Positions 44,863-56,951 of a stretch of DNA of 64,000 bases are shown here, one piece after another. Positions within the stretch are counted from its first letter, which is position 1. Each line of letters opens with the position of its first letter. The DNA comes from Brachypodium distachyon (lineage: Eukaryota > Streptophyta > Magnoliopsida > Poales > Poaceae): assembly GCF_000005505.3 (NCBI RefSeq), contig NC_016135.3:8588613-8652612 (forward strand). The letters are read 5' to 3'. Position numbers and translations under genes: made by a program. The notes below the pieces were generated by a model. That model had not been told where the DNA came from and did no database searches. It was given only the letters and a program-made list of their open reading frames with translations.

Positions 44863-45113
44863 ATACTGTCTCCGTTCCAAAATACTCCTATAAGTTATAT
44901 TTTATTTCTTTTGAACGAGTCTTTCAACAACAATGAGTCTAGTAATATATAACTTTGAGAAATAAATTTGACATTATTTTATTCATATTCAAAGTTACTT
45001 ATTTATGGTTATGGTTTTGTATCACATCAATAACATGTTGATTGAGTAATTCTTGACCAATGATTGGTCAAAGTTAATGAAATACGCCTTATGTTTTGGA
45101 ATGGAGGATGTAT
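44863..45113. mobile_element. Stowaway-type MITE, about 250 bp
   Basis: TACTGTCTCCGTTCCAAAAT at the left and ATGTTTTGGAATGGAGGATGTA at the right are imperfect inverted repeats. The interior has further self-complementary stretches around TTGACCAATGATTGGTCAA. Confidence 0.75.
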
Positions 45114-45619
45114 ATATATTCTTCGCCAATCATGTCTCCGGGGAGAGGAGGCGGTTGTGGGCACTGATAGCAACAAGGGAGGAGGAGGCAGGTGATACAC
45201 AGGGATTTATTAGGCTTTTGACGTAGCATATTGTTGGTATTGAGACACTTCTTGTATAAAATTCAAAGAATTATGAGTATTTTTATGCATTACAAACAAA
45301 TTCTCTTGCAATTTGAAAATTTGAGTGGGGCCTAGGCCCACACTCAGCTATACGTGCATCGTCCCCTAAAGATGCGGGACGCAACAAGGATTGTGTAGTT
45401 AAGAAAGTTACAGTACAGACAATGACAATAGAACCTGGCGGTTTTAGTGTAGAAGGTTGTCCAAACAGAATTTTCAATCCAAGTATCGATATATGAGAAA
45501 CATATTAGTTTCATGGCCACCAAATTTATCTTGAACTTGATAAGCCTAAATGGATTTGAAACTCATTTGGATTGTTTTCACCAACACTTATCCGATTGGC
45601 TGCCCAATAGATCCTTAAC
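45114..45619. other. Intergenic, no gene recognised
   Basis: Nothing beyond AT-rich DNA and small chance ORFs. Confidence 0.5.
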
Positions 45620-46800
45620 AAAACTGAAAATCTAAAACCCCTTTCAAAAAAACCTCTCTCCCCCGCGTCGCCCTCCTCTGCCGACACGGGGGAAACCCTA
45701 GCCGCCGGAGGACGTGCTGGCAAAGTCGGGCAAGTCCTAGGATGGTGGCGGCGGGGCAAATTTCCCTCATCTTCGGCCGGCACGAGGCGACGTCTGTTGT
45801 GCAGGCGGCGGGGGGGGAGGGGCGGCACCACGGCACGAGGGGGCCGCGGAGGCCGTCGGGGCATGGCAGCGCCGGATCCATGCCTCGCATGGCCGGATCC
45901 GGTTGTTGGTGACGCCAGATCTGGGGTTGCCAGCGCCGGACATGGTGGGATCCGCGGAGTTGGTGTGTGGCGGCGTCCTCGGTGCCGCAGGCCCGTTCTG
46001 GGCCTGGCAGGTCACGGCCATGCCAGCTCCAGGGTTGGTGTTGCCAGATCCGTTGTGTGGGGCGGTTGCGGCGCCCTAGCCGGTGCCCGTGGTGGTTTTG
46101 GCGCATGGCTTTCGGCGAGCTTCGCCGGCGCTCGCAATGGTACGGTGGCTCCTGGTTAGGACCTCTGTCCACTCATGTCCGCGGTGGGTGTGGCGGCTGC
46201 GGGTGAAACCTCTACATCGACGTTGTCGGTGCCGGCGATGAAGGCATCCTTCGACGTCGTTTTCAGCTCCGCCACATCCCACCCTTTGCAAATGAGGTGT
46301 CTCCGAGCGAAAGTTCTGACTCGTTGTCTGGGTCTGGTAACGGCAACGTTCTCAAACGTCGTGTCTCCTTGGAGACGTTGCCTTTGGAGTCCTCTTTTGG
46401 CGGCAGAGTTTGCTCACGGCGGTGGGCCCTCACTTCGGTGGGCCTGGCATGAGTCCTGGCCAGGGAGGGCGACTTCGTGCTACGCGGGCTTGCCGATGCG
46501 CGAACCGTGCCTGTCGGAGCTGCCTTTTCTGGTCTAGACGTCGAAGAAGTCCAGTTCTGCCTACCTTCTTCTGGCGCAAGAAGCTTCTACCTGTTCGGCG
46601 TCGTTGGAGCGAAAGTGGTTTCGTCTTAGCGGTAGCGGCTCGTTTATTCGGCTTCGTCCTGTGTGTGCTCTTTGTCAAGATTTTCCCCACGGCTTTCCTT
46701 TAATAAGCCGTGCATTGTATCGGTTTTCACACCCGGTTTCCCTTATAAATGGGCTCTTTCTTCTAATCGACGGTTTGCGTCCTCAAAACACAAACCCCTT
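45620..46800 (+). other. GC-rich transposon-like segment, class uncertain
   Basis: This 1.2-kb block of high GC carries several overlapping ORFs without known domains. Its last 150 bp (TTTAATAAGCCGTGCATTG to CGACGGTTTGCGTCCTCAAA) resemble the 3' untranslated tail of grass LINEs. It directly adjoins LINE-derived coding sequence at 46810. It may be a chimeric or 5'-rearranged LINE; this is inference. Confidence 0.3.
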
Positions 46801-46809
46801 TAAAAATCA

Positions 46810-47180
46810 AGATTAGGCTTTGGCTCTATGATGTCGTTGCCTCTAAGGACTACATGAAAAAGTGGAATAGAGATGGTGATTATTCCCATATATTTTGTGA
46901 AGAAGAGGAGTCAATTTTACACCTATTTTTGGATGTCTTGCTACGGATTATATCTGGAGTACGTGTATCCATTAGAGCAGTGTTTAGGCCTACTTAATTG
47001 CTTTTTCACTGTTTTCATTGGTTTCTAGTTCATTTTTCTGTTTCAGTTAATGTCCGGATTGTGGGGTTGGCGGTCATTTGTAAGTCATTATGGAAGAGCC
47101 GTAACAGAACATGTATTGAAAATGAACTGATCAAATCTCCGGTCGATTTGATATGTTACGCACTAGATTGTTACGCGCAC
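46810..47180 (+). pseudogene. LINE reverse-transcriptase C-terminal (zf-RVT) fragment
   Basis: Plus-strand translation gives LYDVVASKDYMKKWNRDGDY, IFCEEEESILHLF and, after frame changes, VICKSLWKSRNRTCIENELI. This is the zinc-binding tail found after the RT domain of plant L1-type LINEs. It is broken by stops. Confidence 0.65.
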
Positions 47181-49292
47181 GCGCGCTTCGCTGCGCCGCC
47201 GTTGATAGCCAAGGAACAAACCTCTCTAGCGTGACCTCTCTTCGGCGAAGACAGAAGATATCTTCTGATAGGAATGAGAAAAGTAAAAGCATGTAGATTT
47301 GCGAAAGAGTTTGTTTTCATTCCTAATAAAATTGTCAGGAGGACTTGTACGAACTTCCCCTTAGTGTCTTTAATAGAAAGACTTTACTTGGTAAGATCAG
47401 AGCACAGTTGCTATTAGTTGGTTACACGAAAAGAAATATCACAACACTGAGTAATCTAAAGTAAACACGTGGCAAATATTTCCGCATATCAGATATATTC
47501 TGTAAATAAGATGAATGAATCGTTCCTCAAAAAGAAAGAAAGATGAATGAATCGGAGAGGCCGCTAGCATTTTATCCATAACAAAGAAAACTGCAATACT
47601 AAAAGGAAAACTCACTTAATCCTCAAGCAGATTCTTTTTACAGTTCGCTTATGTAAGGAGACATTACAGAAATCCTGCTGGGTTAATATATTTCCTTCAT
47701 AAAGTAAGATACGTAATCACTGAGCTGGATGCATTTTGAAGTAAGTTGACAATACAAAAGGTCAATCTGGATCAGTACAACTCCTTCAATCAAGTACGAA
47801 ATGACTGGTGCATTCTGAAGTTAGATGACAATACAGAAGGTCAATCTGGATCACTCCCTCAATCAATACGATACAAAATTACTGAATATCATAGACAGAG
47901 ATTGGTATGAAAATAAACACATTGCAATGTCCGGATGCTGAACAAAAATCAATTACCAAGCTAGCTAGCAGACGTTGCTCTCATGCCTGTTGTTCTACTA
48001 GAACATACCAAAGGATAAATAAACCATGCCTTCTAGCATGAGAGTTATCATCCCACATACGTGTCGGCAACATCTGTTGCAAGAATACTTTTGGCAACAG
48101 ACAGGAACAAAAAACAAACAACAAAAATCCATAGGTAGTAAATCGTGTGAAAGGCGTCAATGTCAATTAAGATGTAGAACTAAAATTAGGAAGAAAAAAT
48201 AATTCTGAAGCTCACACCGGCCGCCAAGAAACGGGAGAGCTCAGCATACTTGATCATTTGATGCTTTATAACAGAGGGAATAAGACCATGATACTATCCA
48301 TAGTCCATTGAATCTATAAACCGAAGTTTTTAAGAAGAACTCTCCTCAACAAACAACAGTACTAACGGTTTTCTTGAAAACGGGAGAAATGAAACTTTGC
48401 TACCATGAGAAATAGTTACATTTCCTTATCTAGCCTACATTCTCAAGGCCCTAAAACTACTCTCTAAAGTGCATAGGAAGGCGATAGATCTTCTTCCGGC
48501 TTTTCCTTGTAGGTCTATATTTCTGTTCTTTCTCTGAAATTCTGTCTCAAATATATACAGAAAATGCCAAAATAATATTTTTCTTCCGTCTTTTCTTTAT
48601 AAGCCCATATTTCTGTTCTTTCTCTGAAACTGTCTAAATATATACAGCAATGACAAAATAATATTTTCTTATCCGCATTAGGAAAAATGAAGTAAAATAA
48701 ATTCACAATTCCGCATCTTTCAGCTTGTAACTACAATCATAAAGGAAAAGAAGGAAGGATGCAAGCAAAACAAATCACAATACATAAGATACAGGTAAGA
48801 ACTTCTGATGCCTACTCTGAAGTAGAGGAACATAAAAACGTCTAGATCTGCTCTGTTTTCTACAATCTACAAGTTTCTCCCTTTCTGTTACTTACAAAAC
48901 AAAGCCATTATACTTAGCTGAGACTGCTCTAAACAAAGTGGATTACAGATGAATAACAATTTGGTCAGGGAGGATAGACCAACCTGCATCCGGAAGTACA
49001 CTGATCAAGTATATTTTTCAACTCAATGTAGTCACTGATCAATGTCATGCGAACAAGAGCAATGCGCAGGCAACCTATATGAAGGAGTGACCTCCGCAGT
49101 CATGAAATCATGTTTTCTATGCTAATGCTAACCAAGCATCAGTGAACAATGCACTGAAGTTCTATGGTGCCGTATTTTGAATAACTATATTTTATTTACC
49201 CTTTATTTACTTACTATAAGAGAGAGATTTGTAGATTAATTTTTTAATGACCACAAGATAATCAGCCTTTGTTTGTTCTACAGTCTAGGTGA
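47181..49292. other. Intergenic with two local duplications, no gene
   Basis: Two tandem duplications are visible. GACAATACA(A/G)AAGGTCAATCTGGATCA repeats about 95 bp apart (about 47707-47890), and TATTTCTGTTCTTTCTCTGAAA repeats about 95 bp apart (48487-48668). Elsewhere nothing is recognisable. Confidence 0.55.
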
Positions 49293-50490
49293 TCAGTCAA
49301 GCTTGATTAAGTAACAGATAGTACAAAAAAATGCAGTTTCAACCAGTTTAATTTGGTCTTCAGCAAGGGACTCACCGGCAGGTAGAATAAGTAGTATACC
49401 TGTGGATAGCGCAACCAAGGGCCCGCTGCCGGTGGATGTGGCCGGAGATGGGGAGTGAGGGACGCCTAGAGAGGAAAACGTGGAGAAATCCCCTCCCAGC
49501 CGGAGTGAGCAACCCGACCAGACGAAATCCCCTACCAGCCGGACCACCGCGGAACAAACGTAGCCGCCGGCCCCGCACTTCGGCGGAGGAAGCAACCCTG
49601 ACCAGCCTCCGTGCCTCCGCATCCACCGAGAGCGAAGAGGGTTAAGGAAATGGAAGGGCAAGATGAGCTTGGCGGAGCAGAAAGAAAAGGCAGATCAGGT
49701 TGGCCTTGTTCCAGAATGCGACCTGCGGCAACAAAATTAGCCACCATTACATGCACGCAGTGCCTGCAGTGCCTCTTGCTTTCTTCATAAGAAAGACTAT
49801 GAAAGAAGAATAAGGTAGAAAGAAGAACAAACAAACGAACGAATACCTCAACCAGATCGTCGAGCCCAACACGCCCTCCAGCAGTAGTCATTATACCTCC
49901 GCCAAATCCTAGCACGGGAGAAGAACATCGGCTGGAACCGCTGCCAAATCCGCACACGGGAAAGCCGAATCAGCAATAAACCAATGGCCAGAGCCACCCT
50001 ACCGAAACGCGGCCGCCAACAGGATCACCCACCAGATCCCCAAATCCAGCAGCCTCGGGAAGCGGCAGCCGTCGAAGGCAAAAGGGGCGGCGGGGGCCCG
50101 CAGCAGCGAAGAGGCGGTGGCGGCCGGCGACCTGGGCGGCCCGCCTCCCTGGGGCGGAGACGGCCGACGAAGGCGAGAGGAGCGCCGGCGACTAACGAAG
50201 GCGAAGAGGCAGGTGCGCCCGCCGCCCTCGGACAGAAACGAAGGAGGGCCGAGGTCCGGCTCCCGGCGAAGACGAACGGACGGCGGCGGCCGGCAGAAGC
50301 AAACAGGCGGCGAAAGCGAACGGAGGCAAAACCGGTGACGCAAAGCACGAGCAGTAAAAACACGGGGGGAATAAAAGAAGCCCTAAAGAGGACAGCGCAC
50401 GACACACGCGTCGTCTTGCATGTTACGCCGACCAACCGACCACGAATATGCGCGAAAAATAAAACATTTTGAGGCACAGTAACCAGCGGT
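49293..50490. other. GC-rich region with unrecognised ORFs
   Basis: Minus-strand ORFs (49661-49293, 50495-50025) and a plus-strand ORF (49984-50472) are Arg/Pro/Ala-rich. Possible splice donors occur on the minus strand (CACAG-GTATAC near 49405). It could be the 5' part of an unrecognised minus-strand gene or gene fragments captured by a transposon; no domain decides this. Confidence 0.3.
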
Positions 50491-51044
50491 GGCACTACAG
50501 GTAAATACCCCGCATGCTACAGTTTCCTGAAAGCGACAGCCGACTCGCTGAGAGCTCGAAGAAAACACCGGCTTTAGGATTGTAGGTTCATGTGCATTCG
50601 TTTTATACTGCACATATTTACAGAAGTCTCCAGACAAGGAGAAGTTGCCTTTGGAATCTCGTGTGTGGGATATCAAAAGAGGGGGCGATGAACAATGCAT
50701 TGGAGTTTGAGGTAAGTTGGCTTCGGTTGATAACGTTGTCATTTTGTTGACCGGAGGAATTGTAATAAGTTTGTCTGGTAGCTATTTGTAACTTGCTGTA
50801 ATCCTTTAGTTTACTCAAAGTTATGTTTACTTTTTTGTTTGTGTGTGAACTTTGTGCTCGTTTGTTTTTATAACAGATTGTGTGGGCTGCATTGTTGCAC
50901 ACAACAACAACGGGCGTATGAGAAATAACATACACACTTCCATTTCAAATATATGTACATTTGAAGGTATTTTAAGTCAAACTTTGTTTACTTCGACCAA
51001 ATTAAACTTTGTAACTTGTCTGGTAGCTATATGTGACCCGACCC
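50491..51044. other. Intergenic, no gene recognised
   Basis: The motif TGTCTGGTAGCTAT occurs twice (about 50773 and 51020). The second copy lies at the left edge of the CACTA remnant and may mark a rearranged insertion border. Confidence 0.4.
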
Positions 51045-52261
51045 TCATCATTGACGGTCACTTGCGTGCCCGTCACTGATGACCTTTTATCAGTGACGGA
51101 CGTGCCACGTCCGTCACTGATGACTTCTCATCAGTCACGGGCGAGCAATGTCCGTCACTCATGATCCATCATCAGTAATGGGCACGGGATGCCCGTCAGT
51201 AATGGTCCAATCTAAAAATTTGCAAAATTGATGAAAACAAACATTAGTGGCGGGCACAAATGTTGTGCCCGCCATTGATGGCCCCTAGAGACCTTTGAGG
51301 CCAGCCGGGCCGCTAGGGTTCCAGGTATTGGTATAAAAAACCCCTCCCCACCACTTCTCTCTATTCTCCCTCGGCCCTGCCGCCACCCCTCTTCTCTCCG
51401 AACTCCCTCTGCTTCTTCTTCTCTCCCCTGAATTCCTTTGCTCCCTTCTTCTTCTCTCCAACAAAGGCCCCTCCTCCTGCTCCCTTCTTCTTCTCTCCCA
51501 TGAAGGCCCCCAATCCAACTCCATCTCCCCCTGCGCCCGAGTCCTTCACGAGCTCGTCCTCCGTCGGCCTCGCTCGACCTCGCCGCCGCCACCATGGAAG
51601 CCCTCCGGATCCGGCCGCCCCGACCCCGCCGCCTCTGGATCCTGCCCCTCCGCCGCCGGATCCGTCCCGCCCGGCCTCGACGCCTCCGGATCCGGCCTCC
51701 CCGGCCCCTCCACCGCCGGTAAGGTTCTCTCTCTCTCTCTCACTCACTCTCTTTCTCTCTCTCTCTCGTGCAGGGCAGCAGATCGTCGTCGCCGTCGAGA
51801 CAAGGCCGGCGCTGTATACGATTCGTGGATATGATTTGTTGTGATCCTCGCCGCCGTCGAGACAAGGCCGGCGCTGTATACGATTCGTGGATATGATTTG
51901 TTGTGATCCTCGCCGCCGTCGAGACAAGGCCGCCACTCTCTTTCTCTCTCCGTGTGATCTTTTTGTGAATTGTTGTATACGATTCATGGATTAATTCACC
52001 AATTTGTTCGATTAAATTGTTGATTTTTGATTTGCTAATTCATCGTGTGCGGGCTGTGGCCCGCTTTTTTTTAAATGTCAAAAACGACATCAGTGTCGGG
52101 CTTGACACTGTGACCGTTACTGATGGCATATAGCATCACTAACAGGCTGCCCGCCCGTCACTGATGTACCCCACATCACTGGCAGTCAGTTAGTGATGGG
52201 CGGTTCGCCCGCTACTGATAGCGTTTTTTGACCGTTAGTGATGACCCTTTTTGTAGTAGTG
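51045..52261. mobile_element. CACTA-type transposon remnant with subterminal repeats
   Basis: The right terminus ends CCCTTTTTGTAGTAGTG, the usual CACTA end. Many copies of GTCACTGATGA and CATCAGTGACGG in both orientations fill 51050-51290 and 52085-52245, including a 16-bp palindrome at about 51087-51122. The left side matches the inner part of the right end (TCATCATTGACGGTCA) but lacks the terminal CACTAC, so it is truncated. The middle holds a GC-rich Pro-rich ORF (51500-51844) and two exact 62-bp tandem units. No transposase is present. Confidence 0.7.
51791..51930. repeat. 62-bp tandem duplication
   Basis: GCCGTCGAGACAAGGCCG starts at 51791, 51853 and 51915; the first two units are identical and the third is partial. 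Confidence 0.9.
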
Positions 52262-52341
52262 CAAGAATTAAGAAACGGAGGGAGTACTACTGCATACCTT
52301 GATGTTTTCATCTGCAAACTTGATCAAACCGACAAAGTTTA

Positions 52342-52346
52342 ACTGT
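52342..52346. repeat. Target site duplication AACTG (left)
   Basis: AACTG precedes the LTR at 52347 and recurs at 56874-56878 after the other LTR. Confidence 0.9.
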
Positions 52347-53949
52347 GATAAGGATCAACATGATCCGAAAGGGTTTTAGGCCCAATCTTTCACGGCGATC
52401 GACGAACAAGCAGATCAGCAACCGAGCAAAATCAATCTGACGTAATCCAGATCAAATCCCTTCAATTTCTCACGTTGGAACCCTAGTTTTGAAAACCAGA
52501 CCGGACCGGTGGTTTGACCTGAAAAAACCGGAACCGAGAGCCTCCGCGGTCTGTTTAGCGCACTGGACCGGACGGTCAAGCGGCCCGGAAAAAACCCGGT
52601 GGAACGGCCGGTTTCATGAAAACCGGTGAACCGGGCGTTTGGCTCGAACCGCTTGGTTCACTTCCCGTTCCCATCTGTCCCCCGTCTCCCTCGGCCCTTC
52701 CCTCGTCCCGCCGCCATCGAGCCGCCAGGAGCCCCATGCCGGCCAGCCTCCAGATCCCGCGCCCCCGCCGCTCCGCCTCTCCTCTCCGCCACCGGCGCCG
52801 CCCCGCCACACCTCTCCGCCCCAGCGCCGCCCCGCGCCGCTCTGCCACCGGCGCCGCCCCGCCTCTCCTCTCCGCCACCCGCGCCGCCCCGCCTCTCTGC
52901 CACCATCGCCGCCCACCTCTCCGCCACCAGCAAGGCAGGGACGCCCGATGTCGTGCCTGCCTCCCGCTCACGCCCGGCGGTCCGGCCGCGTCGCCCCCGC
53001 TGCTCCCCCGCAGGAGCACGGGTCACGGCCGCCGTTGCTCCCCGGCAGGAGCACGGGCCTCCGCCATCGCTTCCCAGCACGAGCCACCGCTGCATCTCCT
53101 CGCCGCCACAAGTTCTTTGCCGATTCCGGCCGCCGCATCTCCCATGCCTGGCCGCGAGATCCATCGGGAGGAGCAGGAGACTGTGCGTTGGGGATTTGTT
53201 GGAGGTCGCTGTGCGTTTGGTGTTGTTGGAGATTTGAGGAGGAGGAGAAACCGACTGTGGGGATTTTAGTTTATCTTTTTTTCAGTATTTAGTTAAAAAT
53301 ATATTATTTATATCTTAAAAAATCAGAGCGATTCGACGGGTGAACCGGGTTCGACCAAACCCGAACCGGCGGTTTGACCAGAAAAACCGGAACCGAGAGC
53401 CTCGCCTGTTCGGTCGCCGATCCGGTTTTCAAAACTAGGGTTGGAACCGAGAGCCTCGCCTGTTCGGTCGCCGATCCGGTTTTCAAAACTAGGGTTGGAA
53501 CTGATTAGAATCAACTTCACCGCAGGACATAACATCAGATCTTCAAGATCAGTAAACAAACACGACGATATGCGCCTCCCAAACATTGGGACTTTTCTGG
53601 TCTATTTTTAATCTCGAAAATTCAACTCACTTACAACGTCGGCTGCCAAAAACCCTTTATAGGGCGGCTCTAACGCAACTTGGGTGGGACAGGCCCCACG
53701 CCACACAACTAAGGCCCATAGGCTGAACTAAAAGTGGTTTTGGACAGGCCCAAACACCTTCAAGCGAAAATAAAGAAAACACTTTAAATAAATCTCAAAC
53801 TCTAAAACGAAGTAAACTTCAAAACTGGTGGTGTTCTGAAATTGGGCTTCACCTCATCTTTCGGAGGAACTTGAACGCAAAAAGATCCAAACCTCAGAAT
53901 ATATGAAGTTGGTGAAATAGCAGGAGTAATAGACATCCTCTCCTCATCA
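52347..53949 (-). repeat. 3' LTR (contains a hAT-like insertion)
   Basis: It matches the other LTR except for the 1020-bp insertion plus duplication at 52482-53501. Net length is about 583 bp, the same as the other LTR without its internal duplication. Confidence 0.92.
52482..53493. mobile_element. hAT-like non-autonomous DNA transposon, 1.0 kb
   Basis: The ends are inverted: CCTAGTTTTGAAAACC at the left and GGTTTTCAAAACTAGG at the right, continuing into CCGGTTTTT/GGTTCCG-type sequence. The 8-bp duplication GTTGGAAC flanks it (52474-52481 and 53494-53501). The uninterrupted site is visible in the sister LTR at about 56213-56228. The centre is CG-rich with long chance ORFs (52616-53292). The right end is duplicated in tandem (54-bp units from 53389 and 53443). 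Confidence 0.88.
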
Positions 53950-55743
53950 TCCCCCCAACTTGAGAGGAAACCGTCCTCGGTTTCAACTTGGCTTGTTGGA
54001 CCTTCTTCTTCACAGCAAACGTAGCCACCTTAATATCTTTGTCGAGCATAGGTTGCAGCACATGACGCTTCCCTTGATGCCACAAAGAATAAACAATATT
54101 GGATCTGCCCTGATGTGTGGTACGTTTATCAAATTGCCACAAACGGCCTAGCAGCACATGGCAAGCATCCATAGGCAAAACATCGCAGACCACCGTGTTC
54201 TCATAAGTACCCACCGAAAATTTCAGGCGCATCTTATGTGTCACCTTCAACTTCCCGGAATTGTACAACCACTCAACACAATGCGGCTGTGGGTGTTTCC
54301 ATGTAGGCAATGAAACAGAATCCACCAAACTCTTGCTAACAATATTGGTGTAGCTGCCACCATCGATAATCATCTTGCAAGCGATGTTCTGGACTGTGCA
54401 TTGGGTTTGAAATATATTCCAGCGCTGTCCTTGTCCTTCTAAGCGATCTTCGGGTATACGTTGCACCATCAAATTAGTGCAATTAGGAGCAGCATCCTCG
54501 GGATACACATCGAAGTTATCATGATCTTTAGACTCCACAGCAGATGGCACATCAACCTTGTCATCATCACTAGTAGAAACATAGCCACCACCCTTTTTGT
54601 GTTCGGACAATCACGCCTCATGTGTCCTCGGCCTCCACAAGTAAAACACTCAATGGAAGAGGTGGAGTGTGTACTAGGTGCAGCTTTGGACACTCCTGAT
54701 TTTGGCGCCTCACTATGATAAACCTGGTTGGAGCGTGAAGAGGATGCCGTCTTCGCACCAGAACCAGCAGCCTCGGTCGGAGAACGACGCTATAAATTTG
54801 CAGGAGCTACAGCTTGACGTCGCTTGAATTGTTGCTCCGCACGCTCAGCTTCGTGCACAAGATCCTGAATATCATAATAGCTAACCATCTCCACATGATC
54901 TTGCACCTCAATATTCAGGCCATTAAAGAATCAAGACATTGTGGCCTCCGGATCCACTTGTGTTCCTGTACGTATCATCAACAACTCCATCTCTTTACAG
55001 TACTCATCCACAAATTTTGTGCCTTGAGTGAGCTGCTGCAATTTATTGTACATATCTCTCTTGTAATGCTCAGGAACAAAGCGATGTCGCATGAGGTCTT
55101 TCATACCTCTCCACAATGTTGGGCGAGTACGCATATGAAGAATCTGATTCTACCAAATCAGCACATAACCGGTGAATTCAACCGCAGCAAGTTGAAGTCT
55201 CCTTTCCTCGCTATAATGATAAAGCAAAAATCTGATCCATACGCATTCCCACTCCAAATAATCTGCCGGTCCACGATCACTTGAAAACGGAGGTATGGAC
55301 AATTTGATACGCCCAAACCCACCATCATCATGTGGAACGCGAACAGCATGACCAACCAAATCACGACCATGTGGTTGTCCACGAAGAGCGCCTGCAGGAT
55401 GAGCAACAAACTGATGCTGTTCGGGTGCATCATAGTCAAGCTCTCCATGAGCAGCGTAGCCCACTTGGTGACGATTTTGCTGTTCAGCAGGTCAGCGACG
55501 AACCACATCATGAGGTTGTGCATGGGCAGGAGCATCGCCCAATGCATCTATCCGGGTAGCTAACTGCGCAATCTGTTCCGTCAGCACGGCATGACTCCGA
55601 CAAATAAAATCGCAAGTGCTATCAAAACCAGCCCGGACATTGGGAGCCAAATCTTCCACAAAAACATGTAGGGCAAGTTCCTTCGGCTCATCAGCAGCGG
55701 CAACGGAATTTTCCCCGGTCTTGGAAGTCACCATCATGTGCAA
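53894..55743 (-). pseudogene. gag-protease of the non-autonomous Gypsy element, interrupted
   Basis: Order on the minus strand: N-terminal helix region (55743-55492); capsid-type gag with PPFSSDRGPADYLEWECVW (55464-55150) and RHRFVPEHYKRDMYNKLQQL (55134-54931); zinc knuckle CFTCGGRGHMRRDC (about 54660-54610); aspartic protease with MIIDGGSYTNIVS and CHVLLGRLWQFD (54610-53894). Stops (TGA, TAG) and a frameshift break it. Relatives continue into reverse transcriptase; here the polypurine tract follows directly after the protease. Confidence 0.85.
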
Positions 55744-56086
55744 ACAAGGAGGAGAAAATCTGCAGCGTCACGGCGGCAAATGTCAAATCGAGAAGATTGG
55801 GCAGACACGAGAAAAACAAGGGCCGGCCGGTGATCTGCTCGGACGGGGTGGCCCCATCTTATCTAGGGATTCGGCCAGGAGTCCAGGAGGAATACAACTC
55901 GGACAGGAAGCGCCGCGCACGAAGATGACCAGAACGAGGACTCCCAAGCGGCTCCGACTCGGACAGGCAAACGCCGCGCACGAAGATGACCAGAACGAGA
56001 ACTCCCAGGCGGCAAACAGATCGATCCAGAGGTAGTAGATGTAGCAAAGAATCGCCGTGAGAAACCCGACGAATCTGATACCAAGA

Positions 56087-56873
56087 TGATAAGGATCAAC
56101 ATAATCCGAAAGGGTTTTAGGCCCAATCTTTCACAGCGATCGACGAACAAGCATATCAGCAACCGAGCGAAATCAATCTGAAGTAATCCAGATCAAATCC
56201 CTTCAATTCCTCACGTTGGAACTGATTAGAATCAACTCCACCGCAGGGCATAACATCAGATCTTCAAGATCAACAAGCAAACACGACGGTATGCACCCCT
56301 AAACATTGGGACTTTTCTGATCTATTCTTAATCTCGAAAATTCAACTCCCTTATAATGTCGGCTGCCAAAAACCCTTTATAGGACGGCTCTAACGCAACT
56401 TGGGTGGGACACGCCTCACAACTAAGGCCCATAGGCTGAACTAAAAGTGGTTTTGGACAGACCCAAAAACCATCAAACAAAAATAAAGAAAACACTGCAA
56501 ATTTAAATAAATCTCAAACTCTAAAACGAAGTAAACTTCAAAACTGATGGTGTTCTGAAATTGGGCTTCACCTCATCTTTCGGAGAAACTTGAACGCAAA
56601 AAGATCCAAAACACAGAATATATGAAGTTGGTGAAATAGGCTGAACTAAAAGTGGTTTTGGACAGACCCAAAAACCATCAAACAAAAATAAAGAAAACAC
56701 TGCAAATTTAAATAAATCTCAAACTCTAAAACGAAGTAAACTTCAAAACTGATGGTGTTCTGAAATTGGGCTTCACCTCATCTTTCGGAGAAACTTGAAC
56801 GCAAAAAGATCCAAAACACAGAATATATGAAGTTGGTGAAATAGCATGAGTAATAGACATCTTCCCCTCGTCA
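56087..56873 (-). repeat. 5' LTR with a 205-bp internal tandem duplication
   Basis: The length is 787 bp. The segment beginning AGGCTGAACTAAAAGTGG is present at 56433 and again at 56638, nearly identical; the 3' LTR has it once. The duplication therefore arose after insertion. Confidence 0.9.
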
Positions 56874-56951
56874 AACTGCAAGTTCCGGTCCAAAGACTTT
56901 CGGCGGTGACGCTGTGAGCAGTATCTAGCTAGGCAGCTAAGCTAGCCTACG

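Larger units (their letters stand above)
52347..56873 (-). mobile_element. Non-autonomous Gypsy-type LTR element with gag and protease only
   Basis: LTRs start TGATAAGGATC (plus strand) and end in TCA; both sides carry AACTG. The element runs on the minus strand: 5' LTR 56087-56873, primer site TTGGTATCAGATTCG at 56084-56070 (initiator-Met tRNA type), gag and protease, polypurine AAGTTGGGGGGA, 3' LTR 52347-53949. The interior is only about 2.1 kb and has no reverse transcriptase or integrase, so it would depend on a partner, like TR-GAG type elements. It lies between peptide copies 4 and 5 and ends 528 bp before the start codon of copy 5. Confidence 0.92.

Noticed and set aside
49984..50495. 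Protein genes on either strand of the GC-rich region
   Set aside because: Overlapping plus and minus ORFs of Arg/Pro/Ala type without a domain; kept only as an unresolved region.
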